NCBI GenBank assembly: GCA_029564935.1
Contig: JAKQPD010000388.1
Location: 1 to 53,747, forward strand
Reading direction: 5' to 3'
Length of the DNA: 53,747 nucleotides
From: Bacteroidota bacterium
GTDB lineage: Bacteria > Bacteroidota > Bacteroidia > Bacteroidales > VadinHA17
Shown here piece after piece: positions 42,601 to 51,185 of the stretch; the first letter of the stretch is position 1; every line of letters begins with the position of its first letter. The notes under the pieces are model-generated. The model was given only the letters and a program-made list of their open reading frames with translations. It was not told the DNA's origin and made no database searches. A program made the position numbers and the translations under genes.

Positions 42601-43929
42601 ATGGGAAGGGAAAATATAGAACAATATTCAAGGCGGTATGCATTGCTGAAAGCTTTTGCAGGTTTCTGGCATAACAATATCTTTTACAGAAGGGTTATAG
42701 TCGTCGGACATGAAAATATCAACCCTGACCACCATCTGATCTTTGCACCTAACCACCAGAATGCCCTTATGGATGCACTGGCCGTACTGTTCACACATAA
42801 AGGCCAGCCGGTATTCCTTGCCAGAGCAGATATCTTCAGAAGAAAAAGTATAGCTTCAGTCCTTTACTTCCTCAAAATATTACCAGTTTACAGGATCAGG
42901 GACGGATTCAGCACCCTGAAGGGTAATGATGAGATCTTTGACAAAACTGTAGATGTGATCCGGCATAAAAACGGACTCGTAATACTCCCCGAAGGAGATC
43001 ATGCAGGCTTCAGGAGACTGAGACAACTAAAGAAAGGTATATGCAGGGTTGCCTTCCATGCCGATGAAGCGTCGGGGTTCAGTATGAAGATCAAGATCAT
43101 CCCTGTAGGTCTGGAATTTACTAACTATCAGGGATACAGACAGGTTCTTACTGTAGTTTACGGAAAACCTGTGGAGGTAGCCGAATATCATGAGCTCTAT
43201 AAAAAAACACCCGAAATTGCACTTAACGAACTGAGGAACCGGCTGGCCCGGGAAATGAAGATGCTTATGGTCCATATAGAATCTGAAGAAGACTATGAGG
43301 CAATAGATGAACTAAGAAGCCTTGTTAACGGACAGTACAGCTACGATGTGAAATTCCCGAAACTTTTCAGGGACAGGATCCTTATTGATAAGCTCAACAG
43401 GCTCAAAAACGCTAATCCCGAACTTTATAGAAAAATTTGCTCACTTACCTTGAAAGTCAAACAGAAAGCCCGGGAATTAAAAACCGATTACCTGCTTCTG
43501 AACAAGAAAAAACATCCGGTCGGATGGCTGATACTCGGTATGATAGGATTGATAGTCACCTTCCCCCTGTTCATGTACGGTAATATTTTTACACTTACCT
43601 TCCAGGGAATACCTAATACCCAGATCCCGAAAATACATGACCTCCAGTTTCATTCATCAATAAGGTACGGCATTTCACTGGGTCTTGCTCTGATCTTTAC
43701 TCCTGTTTTGCTGGCAATATGCCTGCTTATCATTAAACCCTGGTGGCTCGCAATATTAATATTCCTTGCCCTGCCGGTATCCGGACTCTTTGCTGTAAAT
43801 TACGGATTATACCTGAAACGAATAATCGGAGGTTTCAAAATAAGGAAATACCTGAAGAACAACGATCCGGATTATATCTCACTTAAAAAAGCACATGATG
43901 AATTACTTAACCTTGTCAGTACCTTGTGA
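42601..43929 (+). CDS. PlsC-like 1-acylglycerol-3-phosphate acyltransferase
   Basis: A membrane acyltransferase of 442 residues in phospholipid synthesis or remodelling. The acyltransferase motif is NHQNALMDAL at about 51, with five residues between His and Asp rather than the four of classical HX4D, a form seen in this Bacteroidota subfamily. ILPEGDHAGFRRL at about 130 is the substrate motif. Two hydrophobic segments near the C terminus (WLILGMIGLIVTFPLFMY and ISLGLALIFTPVLLAI with the following one) anchor it in the membrane. It overlaps the next gene by 4 bases. Acyl donor (CoA or ACP) is unknown. Confidence 0.85.
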   Translation: MGRENIEQYSRRYALLKAFAGFWHNNIFYRRVIVVGHENINPDHHLIFAPNHQNALMDALAVLFTHKGQPVFLARADIFRRKSIASVLYFLKILPVYRIRDGFSTLKGNDEIFDKTVDVIRHKNGLVILPEGDHAGFRRLRQLKKGICRVAFHADEASGFSMKIKIIPVGLEFTNYQGYRQVLTVVYGKPVEVAEYHELYKKTPEIALNELRNRLAREMKMLMVHIESEEDYEAIDELRSLVNGQYSYDVKFPKLFRDRILIDKLNRLKNANPELYRKICSLTLKVKQKARELKTDYLLLNKKKHPVGWLILGMIGLIVTFPLFMYGNIFTLTFQGIPNTQIPKIHDLQFHSSIRYGISLGLALIFTPVLLAICLLIIKPWWLAILIFLALPVSGLFAVNYGLYLKRIIGGFKIRKYLKNNDPDYISLKKAHDELLNLVSTL

Positions 43930-44738
43930 TAATGGGAAATGATCAGATCTTTTCGGGTAAAACTGCCTGGATAACAGGAGCCTCCTCAGGAATTGGAGAA
44001 GCACTTGTTTATGCATTTGCAGCCAGGGGAGCCGTTGTTATAATCTCATCAAACGATGAAGCCGGTCTTGAGAGAGTCAGATCAGCCTGTAAAGACAGAT
44101 CTTCAGAAATTATAACGGCGCCATTCGATCTTTCAGATACATCATGTATAAATTCTCTTGTTGACAATAATCTGGCGAAAACGGGAAGGATCGACTATCT
44201 GCTGAATATCGGGGGAATAAGCCAGAGAGCTTCTGTCGAAGAGACTCCGCTGTGGCTCGACAGGAAAATATTTGAAATAAACTACTTCGGAACGATCGCG
44301 GTCACTAAAGCCGTTCTCCCATACATGATCAGGCAGAAATCGGGACATATTGCCGCAACAAGCAGCATATCAGGCCGGTTCGGATTTCCTCTCCGTTCAG
44401 CCTATTCTGCATCCAAACAGGCGCTTCATGGTTTCTTTGAAACCCTTTATCTTGAAAACAAAAAGAATAACATCAGAACTTCAGTCATAATCCCCGGAAG
44501 AGTAAGAACAGCAATTTCACTGCATGCTCTTGATCCTGACGGAAAAGAGCATGGCAGACTGGATGAGGGACAGGCAAAAGGGATAACTCCCGAAAAAGCC
44601 GCTGAAACCATTATAAGAGGCATAAGAAGGAATAAAAGAGAGATTCTTGTCGGAGGCAGCGAACTTACAATGCTGTATATCAGAAGATTATGGCCGTGGC
44701 TCTTTTTCAGGATCGGAGATAAGATCAAATCGACATAA
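43926..44738 (+). CDS. Short-chain dehydrogenase/reductase
   Basis: Classical SDR oxidoreductase of about 268-270 residues. The nucleotide-binding motif is ITGASSGIGEALVYAF (about 14), the NNxG-equivalent is LLNIGGIS (about 85), the catalytic serine lies in ATSSISG and the YxxxK pair in SAYSASKQAL (about 155). The C-terminal region contains RRLWPWLFFRIGDKI, a hydrophobic tail. It could start at GTG 43926 or, better, at ATG 43932 (MGNDQIFSGK). Overlap with the acyltransferase suggests a lipid-linked substrate, but this is inference. Confidence 0.88.
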   Translation: MIMGNDQIFSGKTAWITGASSGIGEALVYAFAARGAVVIISSNDEAGLERVRSACKDRSSEIITAPFDLSDTSCINSLVDNNLAKTGRIDYLLNIGGISQRASVEETPLWLDRKIFEINYFGTIAVTKAVLPYMIRQKSGHIAATSSISGRFGFPLRSAYSASKQALHGFFETLYLENKKNNIRTSVIIPGRVRTAISLHALDPDGKEHGRLDEGQAKGITPEKAAETIIRGIRRNKREILVGGSELTMLYIRRLWPWLFFRIGDKIKST

Positions 44739-44752
44739 TAAATACACAAAAC

Positions 44753-45832
44753 ATGAACGGATTTACAATAACAGGTATCCAGCAGATAGGCATCGGGGTT
44801 GTAAACCTTGCCGAAGGCTGGAATTGGTATATCGATAAGTTCGGAATGGACTGCAGGATCTTCGAAGAGGAAGCGGAAGCCAGACTAATGCTCCCCTATA
44901 CGGGAAACCTGCCGAGAAAGAGACATGCGGTTCTTGCTGTAAACCTTCAGGGTGGAAGCGGATTTGAGATATGGCAATATAAAGGCCGCGAACCACTTGT
45001 AAAAAAAGAAGAAATAAAATTAGGGGATACAGGAATTCTAGTATGTAAGGTGAAGGTAAAAAATATCGGCGCTGCATATAAAATCCTTAAGGAGAAGGAA
45101 TGTCTGATCACCGGAGAACCTGCTGATGATCCGGCAGGAAATAAGACATTTTTCATTAAGGATCCTTTCGGCAACCTGTTCCAGCTGACAGAACACAGTG
45201 ACTGGTTCATGAATGAAGGAAAAATAACCGGAGGGCCCTTTGGAGTGATAATCGGTGTAACAGACATTGAGAAGGCCAGAACCCTATATTCCGATATACT
45301 TGGATATGACCGGGTTGTATATGATGTAACTGGAATTTTTCCCGATCTTGCCAACTTACCGGGAGGCAATGAAAGTGTCAGAAGGGTCCTTCTCAGAAGT
45401 TCCGTACCCTTCTCAGGTCCTTTCAGCAGGATGTTCGGACAGAGCATGATTGAACTGGTAAGCACTCCGGGAAAACCCGGAAGCAAAACATATGAAGGCC
45501 GCTTATGGGGAGATCCTGGTTTCATTCATCTTTGCTTCGATATTACCGGAATGGACAACCTTAAAAAAAGATGTGAAGAAAAAGGATATCCATTTACAGT
45601 CGACAGCAGGGCAAGCCACCCCGGCAACAGTTTCGATATGGGTGAAGCAGCCGGACATTTTTCCTATATCGAAGATCCCGACGGGACCCTTGTCGAATTT
45701 GTTGAAACCCACAAGCTGCCAATACTGAAAAAGTTCGGATGGTACATGGATCTCAGGAAACGTAAACCTGAACCTCTGCCCGACTGGATACTTAAGATGC
45801 TCAGATTCTCAAGGGTGAGGGGGAAGAAGTGA
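44753..45832 (+). CDS. Two-domain VOC (glyoxalase-fold) protein
   Basis: A 359-residue protein with two VOC domains: the first at about 1-135 (GIQQIGIGVVNLAEGWNWYIDKFG, ending FFIKDPFGNLFQLTEHS) and the second at about 150-320 (VIIGVTDIEKARTLYSDILGY, ending FSYIEDPDGTLVEFVETH). The His/Glu ligands typical of the fold are suggested by GFIHLCFDI and LVEFVE. Such proteins act as dioxygenases, epimerases or resistance proteins; the reaction cannot be assigned. Its TGA stop codon is part of the first unit of the heptamer array that follows, so the array runs right into the gene end. Confidence 0.8.
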   Translation: MNGFTITGIQQIGIGVVNLAEGWNWYIDKFGMDCRIFEEEAEARLMLPYTGNLPRKRHAVLAVNLQGGSGFEIWQYKGREPLVKKEEIKLGDTGILVCKVKVKNIGAAYKILKEKECLITGEPADDPAGNKTFFIKDPFGNLFQLTEHSDWFMNEGKITGGPFGVIIGVTDIEKARTLYSDILGYDRVVYDVTGIFPDLANLPGGNESVRRVLLRSSVPFSGPFSRMFGQSMIELVSTPGKPGSKTYEGRLWGDPGFIHLCFDITGMDNLKKRCEEKGYPFTVDSRASHPGNSFDMGEAAGHFSYIEDPDGTLVEFVETHKLPILKKFGWYMDLRKRKPEPLPDWILKMLRFSRVRGKK

Positions 45833-45945
45833 GGTGTGAGGCGTGAGGTGTGAGGCGTGAGGTGTGAGGCGTGAGGTGTGAGGCGTGAGGCGTGAGGTGT
45901 GAGGCGTGAGGTGTGAGGCGTGAGGTGTGAGGTGTGAGGCGTGAG
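45829..45945. repeat. Heptamer tandem array at a convergent junction
   Basis: Sixteen full 7-base units, gtgaggt or gtgaggc mostly alternating, plus a partial gtgag. The first unit includes the TGA stop codon of the VOC gene. Immediately after it comes ttaagtgcctaaagtg, which carries the gtgccta motif of the array at 37 kb. It fills the gap to the convergent dipeptidase gene. Confidence 0.92.
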
Positions 45946-45953
45946 TTAAGTGC

Positions 45954-47156
45954 CTAAAGTGATGCTGTTTCAACGACTTTGCGGAAGACACGCATAATAT
46001 TGCCTCCCCATATCTTGCCTATTTCTTCTCTTGAATAACCCCTGCGCAATAATTCGATTGTAATATTCTTCATTTCTGCAACCGATTTACAGCCATCTAC
46101 TCCACCGCCACCGTCAAAATCGGTACCAATACCTACATGATCAATGCCGGTTACCTGAACAACATGGTCAATATGGTCTGCAACATCGGCAACGGTTGCC
46201 AGTTTTCTGTATCTGGTATTGATTTCCCGGCGTTCCATACGGTAGGATGCTTTCTGGTCATCAGTCAGGTCTTTCAGATCATTGTATTTTAATTTCAGTT
46301 CGGCAAGCTTTGCATCAAGTTCGGGATTCGGTTCGGGGGTCTTAATATAACTGCTCAGAATGCAAATCTGTATCACCCCACCGTTCGCCTTAAGTGCAAG
46401 CAGCATATCGTCAGTGAGGTTACGCGGACTGGAACATAAGGCCCTCGAGGAAGAATGAGAAGCTATTACCGGTGCTTTGGTCACTTTAATCACATCATAG
46501 AACGCCTCATCGGAAATATGGGACACATCCACCATCATTCCCAGACGGTTCATCTCCCTTACAACTTCCTCTCCAAAATCAGAAAGCCCTCCATGCTCCG
46601 CTCCTTTCGGATCAGTGGAGGAATCACATATGTCATTATTACTTGAATGACAAAGTGTTATATATCTTGCTCCCAGATCGTAGTACTCTTTTATCCTGGA
46701 AAGATCTTTTCCGATTGGATAACCATTCTCAAGACCAATATATGATGCAATTTTTTTGTCTTTTTGTATTTTGTAGGCATCATCGGGGGATAATGCAAGT
46801 TCCGACATCGATGAATTCTTTCTTACATTTTCATGGATAGCGTCGAAAATTTCAAGTGCCTGACTGTGAACATAGTCATATGAGGTGTCAATCCTGGGTC
46901 CCTGACCAATGAAAACCGCAAAGAATTCTGCATCGAGACCACCTTCAGCCATTCTTGGAAAATCCACACATCCCTCCTCGTGCCTCACTCCAAGATCGAA
47001 TCCGGAACTGACAAGACTCATTGGAGTATCACAGTGCGTATCGACAATAAGAAAATCTTCATGTATTTTATCTGCCTTCTTTGCCAGCTTTTCATCATTG
47101 CTGCTGCAGGCTGATACTATTAACAGTACAACCAGGATGACCGTTAATTTTCTCAT
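45954..47156 (-). CDS. Membrane dipeptidase, M19 family (lipoprotein)
   Basis: Zinc dipeptidase of about 400 residues (renal-dipeptidase type), likely anchored to the membrane through a lipobox VSAC at about residue 18 after the signal LTVILVVLLIVSAC. Metal-site motifs are LIVDTHCDTPMS (about 40), ITLCHSSNNDICDSS (about 165), VDVSHISDEAFYDVI (about 207) and VIASHSSSRALCSSPRNL (about 225); GIDHVGIGTDFDGGGG (about 340) is the last. It probably breaks down dipeptides from medium or peptidoglycan. The ATG at 47156 begins the signal peptide, so longer frames from 47180 are less likely. Confidence 0.92.
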   Translation of the reverse strand: MRKLTVILVVLLIVSACSSNDEKLAKKADKIHEDFLIVDTHCDTPMSLVSSGFDLGVRHEEGCVDFPRMAEGGLDAEFFAVFIGQGPRIDTSYDYVHSQALEIFDAIHENVRKNSSMSELALSPDDAYKIQKDKKIASYIGLENGYPIGKDLSRIKEYYDLGARYITLCHSSNNDICDSSTDPKGAEHGGLSDFGEEVVREMNRLGMMVDVSHISDEAFYDVIKVTKAPVIASHSSSRALCSSPRNLTDDMLLALKANGGVIQICILSSYIKTPEPNPELDAKLAELKLKYNDLKDLTDDQKASYRMERREINTRYRKLATVADVADHIDHVVQVTGIDHVGIGTDFDGGGGVDGCKSVAEMKNITIELLRRGYSREEIGKIWGGNIMRVFRKVVETASL

Positions 47157-47240
47157 AATTACCGCTGATATGTAATGCAAGATAATAAAATCAAAAACCG
47201 TGAATCTTTAAATATAGTTAATTAACACTAATTAACATTC

Positions 47241-47298
47241 CCCGGACAGGCGCCGGGAAGCAGAAAAAATGCCCCGTCCGCCAGTTGGCGGACAGGGC
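47241..47298. repeat. Twin GC-rich hairpins in the dipeptidase-lnt gap
   Basis: A small hairpin with cccgg/ccggg (47241-47256) is followed by a nearly perfect palindrome (47271-47298) in which gccccgtccgcca pairs with tggcggacagggc around a 2-base loop. It is GC-rich in an A/T-rich divergent spacer. It resembles a dispersed palindromic repeat rather than a terminator, because there is no T-run and the flanking genes diverge. Confidence 0.55.
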
Positions 47299-47415
47299 AG
47301 CCATGAAAAGAATGGAAAAATTGCTTTTTGGACAGTAAAAAGCCTTATTTATAAAATGTAAAAGTATATCAAATAAAGATATAAACAATTATATTGAGGC
47401 ATTTTTCTCAGGTCT

Positions 47416-49050
47416 GTGATATCCGCAGGAAATAAATATAAACTGACCGCCCTCTCAGTTACCGGAGGGATCCTGTCTGCGCTGGCCTGGACCAGCTGGT
47501 GCCCGGGGCTAATCTTACTTATTGCATTTGTTCCTTATCTCCTGATAGAAGAGCATTTTTCAGTCAACAGGCAGAAATACATTTTCACATCTTACTTTAC
47601 AGCCGTTCTTCCCGGATTTCTGATATTCTGCATTATTACTCTCGCCTGGGTGAGAGCAGCCAACATACCGGCTGCGATTGCAGTAATTATGGAAATGTCG
47701 TTCCTGATGTCATTTATCTTCTGGCTGGCGCATATTGTCAGATTAAAAGCAGGAAAAACAGCGGGAACAGCCGCATTAGTATGTTTCTGGCTTTCATTTG
47801 AATATCTCTGCCATCACTCAGTGTATCTGTCACCCTGGGTAAACCTTGGCAACGGGTTGTCGAAAGATATCCTGTTCATTCAATGGTACGAAGTGACAGG
47901 AGTGGCCGGCGGAACCCTCTGGATACTATTATCAAACCTGTTCCTTACATTTTTCCTGATCTCTCTTTCAGAAAAAAGAAATAAATCCGGGATATACCTG
48001 TTTATCTGGGTGTTGATTATTACGGTACCCTCATTTTTTTCAGTTCTGAGATATTACACAATAGACCTGCCGGAATCACCTGCCAGTGAAATAGTTATAG
48101 TTCAGCCCGACATTGATCCCTTTACCGAAAAATATAAAATACCTTTTAAGGAGCAACTGACCGGTGCTCTTGAAATGGCTGATGATTCTGTTACTGAAAA
48201 AACCGGCTGGCTGCTTCTGCCCGAAACCATGGTAGATGATCCGGTCGATGAAAATAACCCCGGCCAGGATGAATACCTGATCCTTCTGCGAAACTTTGCC
48301 CGCAAGCATCCCGGTCTGAATATTCTTTCCGGATTGGTCAGCTTCCGTGCTTATCCTCAGTCAGATAAGCCCCCGACAAAATCAGCGAGAATTATTGATG
48401 ATTCCGGTATTTACCATGATCATTTCAACTCGGCATTCAGAATTGATACCGGTGAAAATCCGGACATTTATCATAAATCAAAACTTGTTCCGGGTGTTGA
48501 AATGCAGTTCTCGGAGGGCATCAGGAAACTTGCCCAAGCAATACTCCCCGATATGGGTGGAACCATTTGGGGTTACGGTATACAGGGGACCAGAGACTGT
48601 TTTTCTCATTCCGTAAGCGGTCAGATAATTGCACCGGTAATTTGTTATGAATCGGTTTTCGGGAATTTTGTTGCGGAATATGTAAGAAACGGCGCTGAAT
48701 CAATCTTCATTATTACTAACGACGGATGGTGGAAAAACACGAACGGTTATTTACATCATCTGTATTATGCATCTCTGAGGGCTATAGAAACAAGAAGACC
48801 TGTAGCAAGATGTGCAAATACAGGTATTTCATGCTTTATCGATATAAGGGGGAAAAGAACCCTGGAAACAGGATGGCTTGGCAGGGAAATTCTGAAAGGG
48901 AGAATTATTTCAGGAAAAGGCAAAACATTCTATGTCCGCCATGGCGATTATATTTCAGTTGCTGCTGTTATCGCCAGCTTATTGATAGTTTTATTTACTG
49001 TTATAAAAACACTCCGGATGTTACATAAAAATAAAGTGAAGGTGAAATAA
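47416..49050 (+). CDS. lnt: Apolipoprotein N-acyltransferase
   Basis: Inner-membrane enzyme that N-acylates the cysteine of lipoproteins, the last step of lipoprotein maturation. Six or more hydrophobic segments fill residues 1-215. The nitrilase-type catalytic triad is visible: Glu in LLPETMVDD (about 273), Lys in YHKSKLVPGVEM (about 355) and Cys in VICYESVFGNF (about 416). A final helix (VAAVIASLLIVLFTVI) closes the protein. The start is GTG at 47416 (MISAGNKYKL); no ATG fits. At 544 residues it is a usual length. It agrees with several predicted lipoproteins in the window. Confidence 0.93.
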   Translation: MISAGNKYKLTALSVTGGILSALAWTSWCPGLILLIAFVPYLLIEEHFSVNRQKYIFTSYFTAVLPGFLIFCIITLAWVRAANIPAAIAVIMEMSFLMSFIFWLAHIVRLKAGKTAGTAALVCFWLSFEYLCHHSVYLSPWVNLGNGLSKDILFIQWYEVTGVAGGTLWILLSNLFLTFFLISLSEKRNKSGIYLFIWVLIITVPSFFSVLRYYTIDLPESPASEIVIVQPDIDPFTEKYKIPFKEQLTGALEMADDSVTEKTGWLLLPETMVDDPVDENNPGQDEYLILLRNFARKHPGLNILSGLVSFRAYPQSDKPPTKSARIIDDSGIYHDHFNSAFRIDTGENPDIYHKSKLVPGVEMQFSEGIRKLAQAILPDMGGTIWGYGIQGTRDCFSHSVSGQIIAPVICYESVFGNFVAEYVRNGAESIFIITNDGWWKNTNGYLHHLYYASLRAIETRRPVARCANTGISCFIDIRGKRTLETGWLGREILKGRIISGKGKTFYVRHGDYISVAAVIASLLIVLFTVIKTLRMLHKNKVKVK

Positions 49051-49106
49051 AAAACGTATTAAAATACGTCTTTTAATACGTTTTTTAATACGTTTTTTAA
49101 TACGTT
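49051..49106. terminator. Bidirectional terminator and 12-base repeat between lnt and dsbD
   Basis: aaaacgtattaaaa (49051-49064) pairs perfectly over 14 bases with ttttaatacgtttt (49071-49084) around a 6-base loop. The second arm is repeated twice more as ttttttaatacg, a 12-base period. It starts the base after the lnt stop and ends 5 bases before the dsbD stop, so it can act as terminator for both convergent genes. It is unusual in having three copies of one arm, allowing alternative pairings. Confidence 0.75.
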
Positions 49107-49111
49107 GATGA

Positions 49112-51094
49112 TTACCTTGTGGCGTTAAACAACCTTACCCCCTCGTCGAGCCATTTTTTGTATTCTCCAGCATTAAGATTGGTCGGCATTGGATCATTCA
49201 GCGGATTACCCTCGTGATCGGTTATCACATAAAGAGGCATGGCATTGGTCCTGAACTTTGAAATTTCAAGGTCTTCATTGATCTTCCCGATTGTTTTTTT
49301 TGTCTTCCCGTCCAGTTCGGAAACTATCCATTCATTTTCCGGAACCTGAGTCCTGTCGTCAAGATAGAGAGCAATTATCACAAAATTTTCCTTTAGTCGT
49401 TTCAGCACTTCAGAATCGGACCAGACTCTTGCTTCCATCAGCTTACAGTTTGCACAGGCATGTCCCTTGAAGTCAAGCAGAGCCGGTTTTCCCTTTTCCC
49501 TTGCACATTCGAGACCCTGTTTGTAATCATAATAGGCTGTCAGACCATAAGGCATTCTGAATTTATCGCCATACTTCGGTTCAGAGCAGAGACTGTTTGC
49601 GGTGACAGTGTTGAACGACGGGAATCCCTGACTTTGAACTGCATCAGCTGATGGTGCTGCCTGTTTGCTGAACCACGAGGTTTCCTGAGCCGGGAGAAGA
49701 GCTGTTATCCCTCTGAGAGGAGCTCCGAACAGACCTGTTACAAGGTATACTACAAAGGTAAAAACCGCCACAACAAGGAAGAACCTGAATGTTCCGATAT
49801 GCTTTACTTCGCTGTCATGGGCGAATCTTATCTTCCCGAGAAGATAAAATCCCAGAATGGAGAACAGAACAATCCAGATTGAGAGGAACAGATCCCTCGA
49901 GATCAGTCCGAGTGAATAGACACTATCAACTGTTGAAAGGAATTTAAGACTGAAGGCGAGCATTATAAATGCCAGAACGACCTTTACCGAGTTGAGCCAT
50001 CCTCCCGATTTTGGTAATTTGCTAAGTACAGACGGGAAGAGGGCAAAAAGAGTGAAAGGGAGCGCGAAAGCAAGGCCGAAACCGAACATCCCTATGGTTG
50101 GTCTCATTACGTCGCCTGTTGCCGCTTCAACAAGAAGGGCTCCTACGATAGGACCTGTACAGGAGAATGAAACGATAACCGTTGTAAGGCCCATAAAAAA
50201 TGCAGCAAGTAAGCCTCCCCTGTCGACACGGGCATCTGCGCCGGCAACAAGCTTGTTCGGAAGGATTATTTCAAAGGCGCCCAGGAAGGATATTGCGAAT
50301 ACAAGAAACAGAGCAAAGAACAGGATATTCGGGATCCAGTGGGTACTCAGAGTATTTGCAAAACCGGCTCCTGCACTTGTAAGAGATACGATCAATCCCA
50401 GGGCTGTATAAATTATGATTATGGAGATACCGAAAATAACCGCGTTAAGTGTTGATTTGCTTTTATTCTCCGAATTCCTTGAAAAAAATGCAACTGTCAT
50501 CGGGATCATCGGGAATACGCATGGAGTAAGTATGCCTGCAAAGCCTGCAAGCATTGAGATCAGGAAGAATCCCAGCAAACCGCGCCCCGTCGATCCTACA
50601 CCACCGGATCCGGTTCCGCCAGCAGCTTTGCCGGCAGCTGATCCGCCAATCTTAACTTCAAATTCAACATCTTTGGGAGGAGAACAGGTTACATTATTAC
50701 ATGCCATAAAGTTAACAACACCTGTAACTGTAAACGATGGCTCTTTGCCGGTTATCTTCTGCCTGAACTCTGCTTTATCACTGAATGACTTGATCTTCAT
50801 ATTAAATGCCTCATCCAGTATCTCTTCAGGCTTTGTGACTTCAAAGGCTCTTCCTTCGAGTGTATAGGCAGGAAGGGTATCGAAACGGATTGTTGTCGGA
50901 ATGGGTCCCCCTTCCGGAATATCCATCGAATAAATATGTGATCCTTCCTCAATGGTTGCCGTCAGGATAATTTCATAGGAATTATCTCCTTTCTTTTCAT
51001 AACCGAAGCTCCATGTTGCCGGATCAAAGATCTGAGCCTGTCCGGAAATAGCTGCCAGACTGAAAATCAACAATATATACCTGAATTTACTCAT
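49112..51094 (-). CDS. dsbD: Thiol:disulfide interchange protein DsbD
   Basis: Transfers reducing power from the cytoplasm across the inner membrane to periplasmic thiols. A signal peptide (about 1-20) precedes the N-terminal DsbC/DsbD-like domain (about 25-150, with the pair CNNVTCSPP). Eight membrane segments follow, from FLISMLAGFAGILTPCVFPMIPMTVAFF (about 180) to about 460, carrying the cysteine-proline motif and a second conserved SCTGPIVG. The C-terminal thioredoxin domain has ALLDFKGHACANCKLMEARVW with CxxC. About 660 residues, normal. It lies 5 bases after the shared terminator and is probably single. Confidence 0.92.
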   Translation of the reverse strand: MSKFRYILLIFSLAAISGQAQIFDPATWSFGYEKKGDNSYEIILTATIEEGSHIYSMDIPEGGPIPTTIRFDTLPAYTLEGRAFEVTKPEEILDEAFNMKIKSFSDKAEFRQKITGKEPSFTVTGVVNFMACNNVTCSPPKDVEFEVKIGGSAAGKAAGGTGSGGVGSTGRGLLGFFLISMLAGFAGILTPCVFPMIPMTVAFFSRNSENKSKSTLNAVIFGISIIIIYTALGLIVSLTSAGAGFANTLSTHWIPNILFFALFLVFAISFLGAFEIILPNKLVAGADARVDRGGLLAAFFMGLTTVIVSFSCTGPIVGALLVEAATGDVMRPTIGMFGFGLAFALPFTLFALFPSVLSKLPKSGGWLNSVKVVLAFIMLAFSLKFLSTVDSVYSLGLISRDLFLSIWIVLFSILGFYLLGKIRFAHDSEVKHIGTFRFFLVVAVFTFVVYLVTGLFGAPLRGITALLPAQETSWFSKQAAPSADAVQSQGFPSFNTVTANSLCSEPKYGDKFRMPYGLTAYYDYKQGLECAREKGKPALLDFKGHACANCKLMEARVWSDSEVLKRLKENFVIIALYLDDRTQVPENEWIVSELDGKTKKTIGKINEDLEISKFRTNAMPLYVITDHEGNPLNDPMPTNLNAGEYKKWLDEGVRLFNATR

Positions 51095-51185
51095 GACTGA
51101 TAATGATATTGTTCATAAATTTGGTATGCGGTAAACAAAATTCCGGTGAAAATGTTGAAGATACCTTTTTTCTTAAAGAAACGGA

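Noticed and set aside
45809-45991. A 60-residue minus-strand open frame rich in His-Thr-Ser-Leu
   Set aside because: It is the translation of the heptamer array and overlaps the end of the VOC gene and the dipeptidase gene.
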